A stretch of 9,068 bases of DNA from Lachnospiraceae bacterium UBA6452 (GTDB lineage Bacteria > Bacillota > Clostridia > Lachnospirales > Lachnospiraceae), in NCBI GenBank assembly GCA_002441865.1, contig DJNY01000194.1:12893-21960 (forward strand), read 5' to 3'. The stretch's first letter is position 1; every line of letters begins with the position of its first letter. A model generated the notes under the pieces. That model was given only the letters and a program-made list of their open reading frames with translations. It was not told the origin of the DNA and made no database searches. The position numbers were made by a program, and so were the translations under genes. Of this stretch, positions 5,818 to 9,068 are shown piece after piece.

Positions 5818-8022
5818 ATGAACAAACAGGAACTGACAGAGCTTTTGAGCACATTGACACTCGATGACAAGATCACCATGATCCATGGTGCAACCTTGTT
5901 CCAGACAGGCGCGGTTACAGAAAAAAACATTCCCGCCTTCATTTTTGATGACGGTCCGATGGGACCGAGAAAAGAATACCGGAAAGATATGTGGATTCCG
6001 GTCGGCGGAAACGATGATTATACTTCCTACCTGCCAAGCAACAGCGCACTTGCCTCTACTTTTAACAGAGAGCGTGCTTTGGAAAGCGGTACCGTTTTAG
6101 GGCAGGAAGCCAGAGGACGCGGCAAAGACATGATCCTTGCACCGGGCATCAATATCCACCGTTCTCCGCTTGGCGGCCGTAACTTTGAATACATGAGCGA
6201 AGATCCGTATCTGACTGCTGAGATCGCTGTTCCGTTTGTGGAAGGCGTACAGAAGTCCGATGTTTCTGCCTGTGTCAAGCATTACGCCCTCAACAATCAG
6301 GAGACAGACCGTACAGGCTACAATGCAGAAGTCAGTGAACGTGCCCTTTGGGAGATCTATCTGCCTGCATTCCGTGCCACAGTCAAAAAAGCACACACAA
6401 TGGGCATGATGGGCTCTTATAACCGCTTCCACGAAGAATATCTCTGCCACAGTCAGGAAATGATCGATGGTATCCTTCGTCAGGAATGGGGCTTCGACGG
6501 CATTTATGTTTCCGACTGGAATGCGATCAAAGATACTGTAAAAGCCGGTAACTGTGAGATTGATATCGATATGAGCGTCACCGATGATTTTGACAATTAT
6601 AAAATGGCACAGCCGCTTAAGGAAGCTGTTTTAAACGGACAGGTCAAGGAAGCTGAGCTTGACAAAAAGGTAATGCACATCCTGTATGTCATGAATGAAC
6701 TTCATATGCTGGACGGCAAAAGACAGAAAGGAAGCTACAACGATCCTTCGCATCCGGGTAAGCTGCTGCAGACCGCAGAAGAATCCATGATCCTTCTGAA
6801 AAACGAAAAGAAACTGCTGCCACTGAACCCTGAGAAACTGAAAAAAGTCGTTGTGATCGGTGATAATGCCGACAGAACCCATGCAGCAGGCGGTGGCAGT
6901 GCGGAAATTAAGGCACTGTATGAGATCACACCACTGATGGGCATTAAGATGTTCCTTGGCGGTAACTGTGAAGTGGTTTATGAACCGGGCTATTATGCCT
7001 GCGTTACCGGAAATGCATGGCAGGACAGCACTGCACAGAACAGCATGTTCCCGGTCAACGATACGGTATTTGGTCCCCGTCAGGACAGAGTTGTCAAAAA
7101 AGAAGAAATCGCTGCTTTAAATAAAACCTATGAAGAGCGCGCGATCGCTGCCTGCAAGGATGCAGATGCTGTCATCTATGTCGGTGGTCTGAACCATGAT
7201 TTTGATGTAGAGGACAGAGACAGATCCGATTATCACCTGCCTTACGGACAGGATGCACTGCTCAAAAAGCTGCTGGCAGTCCGCCCGGATATGATCGTTA
7301 CGATGATCGCCGGTTCTCCGTTCTCCATGACAGAATGGATCGATCAGGCAGATACGCTGCTGCTTTCCTACTACGCAGGCATGGAAACAGGACGTGCCTT
7401 TGCAAACCTGTTATTCGGCGAAGTATCTCCAAGTGGTAAGCTGCCTACAACATATCCGAAGGAATTATCCGATTCCCCTGCACACAGCATCGGACAGTTT
7501 GGTACTTCCACAAATGTTTCCTATGCGGAGGATGTTTATGTTGGCTACCGCTACTTTGATACGTATCAGGTAAAACCGCAGTTTGCTTTCGGACACGGTC
7601 TGTCCTATGCAGCATTTACCTACAGCGATCTGCAGGTAAATGCACATCCGCAGGAATCGACAGATAAACTGCAGTCTCTTGATATGCTGCCTGCACTTTA
7701 TACTGTTAAGTTAGCAGTAAGCAACGATTCTGATATTAACGCGAAAGAATCCGTACAGCTTTATATCGCGGCAAAAGACAGCAAGGTAAAACGTCCGGTC
7801 AAAGAACTGCGCGGTTTTGATAAAAAAGAAATCGCAGCCCATGCAAAGGCTGATTACACCTTTGCACTGACTGCGGAAGCATTTTCTTATTATGAGGAAG
7901 AAAAGCATTGTTACATTGCACCTGCAGGCACTTATGAAATCCTGCTTGGCAGTGCAAGTGATGATATCCGTCTTTCCCAGATAGTCACCCTTTCTGCGGA
8001 TATCATGATCAGCAGAAGCTAA
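5818..8022 (+). CDS. Glycoside hydrolase family 3 beta-glucosidase-like enzyme
   Basis: GH3 enzymes release terminal beta-linked sugars, usually glucose or xylose, by a retaining mechanism. The 734-residue protein has the (beta/alpha)8 domain (about 1-300) with RNFEYMSEDP (121-130), KHY (154-156) and the nucleophile Asp233 in YVSDWNAI. An alpha/beta sandwich domain (about 320-550) contains VEDRDRSDYHLP (464-475); Glu465 aligns by position with the acid/base Glu of the usual EGxDR motif. A C-terminal fibronectin-III-like domain (about 600-722) carries SVQLYIAAKDSKVKRPVKEL. There is no PA14 insert and no signal peptide, so it is likely cytoplasmic and acts on imported oligosaccharides or glycosides. 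The ATG at 5818 follows a near-perfect AGGAGG. It is divergent from the AraC-type regulator, its likely controller. The natural substrate cannot be set from sequence; no transporter is in view. Confidence 0.94.
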   Translation: MNKQELTELLSTLTLDDKITMIHGATLFQTGAVTEKNIPAFIFDDGPMGPRKEYRKDMWIPVGGNDDYTSYLPSNSALASTFNRERALESGTVLGQEARGRGKDMILAPGINIHRSPLGGRNFEYMSEDPYLTAEIAVPFVEGVQKSDVSACVKHYALNNQETDRTGYNAEVSERALWEIYLPAFRATVKKAHTMGMMGSYNRFHEEYLCHSQEMIDGILRQEWGFDGIYVSDWNAIKDTVKAGNCEIDIDMSVTDDFDNYKMAQPLKEAVLNGQVKEAELDKKVMHILYVMNELHMLDGKRQKGSYNDPSHPGKLLQTAEESMILLKNEKKLLPLNPEKLKKVVVIGDNADRTHAAGGGSAEIKALYEITPLMGIKMFLGGNCEVVYEPGYYACVTGNAWQDSTAQNSMFPVNDTVFGPRQDRVVKKEEIAALNKTYEERAIAACKDADAVIYVGGLNHDFDVEDRDRSDYHLPYGQDALLKKLLAVRPDMIVTMIAGSPFSMTEWIDQADTLLLSYYAGMETGRAFANLLFGEVSPSGKLPTTYPKELSDSPAHSIGQFGTSTNVSYAEDVYVGYRYFDTYQVKPQFAFGHGLSYAAFTYSDLQVNAHPQESTDKLQSLDMLPALYTVKLAVSNDSDINAKESVQLYIAAKDSKVKRPVKELRGFDKKEIAAHAKADYTFALTAEAFSYYEEEKHCYIAPAGTYEILLGSASDDIRLSQIVTLSADIMISRS

Positions 8023-8029
8023 TCCCCCT

Positions 8030-8809
8030 TTACCGGGCAGCAAGTACTGCCTGTTTCATAGAGGCTACGTAGTCATACAGAGGCTGCGCAGCCTCTTCTT
8101 TGTATTCTGCCACGATCTTGACGATCGCGCTGCCTACGATCGCACCGTCTGCAAGTGCTGCCATCTTTTCTGCCTGTTCCGGTGTACTGATCCCGAAGCC
8201 GATCGCACACGGTACATCCGTCACAGAACGGATCTTTTCTATGATCTTTGCAAGATCTGTATGGATCTCACTGCGGACACCCGTTACGCCCATGGAGGAT
8301 ACGACATAAATAAAGCCGGTTGCTTCTTTTGCGATTCTCGCAATACGCTCTTCGGAAGTCGGTGAGATCATGGAGATCACATCAACACCGTATTTTTTAG
8401 CAACCTCTTCCACTTCTTCTTTCTCCTCAAACGGAACATCCGGGGAAATAAAACCGTTTACGGAAAGCTCCTGACATTTTGCAAAGAAAGCCTCGTAGCC
8501 ATAATGGAATACCGGATTGATATAGGTCATGAAAATAAGCGGGATATCGGTCTGGCTGCGGATCTGCTTTACCGCATCAAACAGTCCTTCCATCGTAAAA
8601 CCGTTTGATAGAGCACGGATATTGGCATCCTGGATCACAACACCCTCTGCGGTCGGATCTGAAAACGGAATACCGATCTCAATGATGTCCGCACCAGCTT
8701 TTGCCATTTGTACTACATATTCCACTGTTTTGGAAAGACATGGATCTCCTGCCGTAATAAACGGGATAAATGCCTTTGTATCTTTGAATGCGTCTGTGAT
8801 CTTACTCAT
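8030..8809 (-). CDS. trpA: Tryptophan synthase alpha chain
   Basis: TrpA cleaves indole-3-glycerol phosphate to indole and glyceraldehyde 3-phosphate, passing indole to TrpB through the alpha2-beta2 complex. The 259-residue length is normal. Visible family features are ITAGDP (18-23), Glu44 in [11 protein letters not shown] (catalytic Glu49 of E. coli), PDVPFEE (123-129), [13 protein letters not shown] (165-177, including the Tyr175 equivalent and loop 6), GFGIS (204-208) and the phosphate-binding [11 protein letters not shown] (221-231). The position equivalent to E. coli catalytic Asp60 is Glu55 (TAEGVV), and the Pro after the Gly is replaced by Val. The ATG at 8809 has AAGGGGG about 9 nt upstream, and its first 8 bases overlap the end of trpB, indicating translational coupling. 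The gene ends 7 bp from the convergent glycosidase stop; no terminator for trpA was recognised. Confidence 0.97.
   Translation of the reverse strand: MSKITDAFKDTKAFIPFITAGDPCLSKTVEYVVQMAKAGADIIEIGIPFSDPTAEGVVIQDANIRALSNGFTMEGLFDAVKQIRSQTDIPLIFMTYINPVFHYGYEAFFAKCQELSVNGFISPDVPFEEKEEVEEVAKKYGVDVISMISPTSEERIARIAKEATGFIYVVSSMGVTGVRSEIHTDLAKIIEKIRSVTDVPCAIGFGISTPEQAEKMAALADGAIVGSAIVKIVAEYKEEAAQPLYDYVASMKQAVLAAR
8060..8106 (+). terminator. Terminator-like palindrome for the glycosidase gene, inside trpA
   Basis: AGAGGCTGCGCAGCCTCT (8079-8096) is a perfect 18-bp palindrome; as RNA it gives a 7-bp GC-rich stem with a GCGC loop, followed on the plus strand by TCTTTGTATT. It lies about 57 bp after the glycosidase stop, within the last codons of trpA on the other strand. 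A related, less perfect copy (AGAGGCT-ACGT-AG, 8060-8072) lies 19 bp upstream. The T-run is interrupted and exists only on the plus side, so the call is moderate. Confidence 0.45.
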
Positions 8810-9068
8810 GTAAATCTACCCCCTTATATCTGGCAATCGCTGCCACATCTTTATCTCCACGTCCTGACAGGCAGACGATAATGCTGTCATCCTTTGACAT
8901 GCTGCCTGCGATCTTTTTCACATGGGCAACTGCATGGGCACTTTCAATGGCACAGATGATACCTTCCGTACGTGCCAGATATTCAAATGCTTCCACTGCC
9001 TCATCATCTGTCACCGGTACATAGGTCGCACGTCCGCTGTCATGCAGATATGCATGCTCCGGTCCGAT
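8802..9068 (-). CDS. trpB: Tryptophan synthase beta chain, C-terminal part
   Basis: The last 88 codons of trpB enter from the right edge. TrpB is the PLP enzyme that joins indole and serine to give tryptophan. The readable sequence begins [20 protein letters not shown] and contains [12 protein letters not shown], the [13 protein letters not shown] block (the Glu350 region of Salmonella/E. coli numbering) and LSGRGDKD, whose Ser contacts the PLP ring nitrogen. The C-terminus YKGVDLHE is a little shorter than in E. coli. The true start is outside the window; an internal GTG at 9014 is not a start. The stop overlaps the first codons of trpA by 8 bp, giving the usual trpB-trpA order at the end of a trp operon. 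Confidence 0.96.
   Translation of the reverse strand: MGPEHAYLHDSGRATYVPVTDDEAVEAFEYLARTEGIICAIESAHAVAHVKKIAGSMSKDDSIIVCLSGRGDKDVAAIARYKGVDLHE

Noticed and set aside
8802..9014. Separate small gene starting at GTG 9014
   Set aside because: The reading frame continues upstream to the window edge with clear TrpB sequence ([18 protein letters not shown]), so it is the 3' end of trpB.

Overview
The window looks like chromosomal DNA from a Gram-positive anaerobe of the Clostridia, most likely a Lachnospiraceae-type gut bacterium. This is inferred from protein style (LTA-synthase-like enzyme, membrane-anchored HtrA, cytoplasmic GH3 glycosidase, clostridial-type TrpA), AGGAGG-like ribosome sites and moderate GC content; no 16S or other species marker is present. 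No mobile element, CRISPR array, tRNA or rRNA was seen, and nearly all of the sequence is accounted for by ordinary genes.

Layout, left to right. (1) The 5' part of argJ (arginine biosynthesis) runs leftward off the edge. (2) A leftward polyglycerol-phosphate (lipoteichoic acid) synthase-like gene carries an extra C-terminal IPT/TIG-like domain; it has a clear sigma-A-type promoter with a cluster of ATGC palindromes just upstream. (3) A strong intrinsic terminator lies next. (4) A leftward htrA-type envelope serine protease gene. (5) A leftward HD-domain phosphohydrolase gene is translationally coupled (ATGA overlap) to (6) an AraC-family regulator gene. (7) A 158-bp divergent promoter region separates the regulator from (8) a rightward GH3 beta-glucosidase gene. 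(9) Convergent to it, with only 7 bp between the stops, are trpA and the 3' end of trpB, the tail of a leftward tryptophan operon.

How the genes fit together. The AraC regulator probably controls the divergent glycosidase, so the pair would form a small sugar-utilisation switch. No terminator was recognised between araC, the HD gene and htrA, so readthrough to the terminator at 2691-2732 is possible, although htrA also has a candidate promoter of its own. The LTA-synthase-like enzyme and HtrA both act at the cell envelope. ArgJ and TrpBA belong to amino-acid biosynthesis and are unrelated to the central genes.

I found no clearly new system. The observations most worth checking are the IPT-like domain on the LTA synthase, the Asp-to-Glu change at the catalytic position of TrpA, the palindromes upstream of the LTA synthase promoter, and a terminator-like palindrome for the glycosidase gene buried in the trpA coding sequence.
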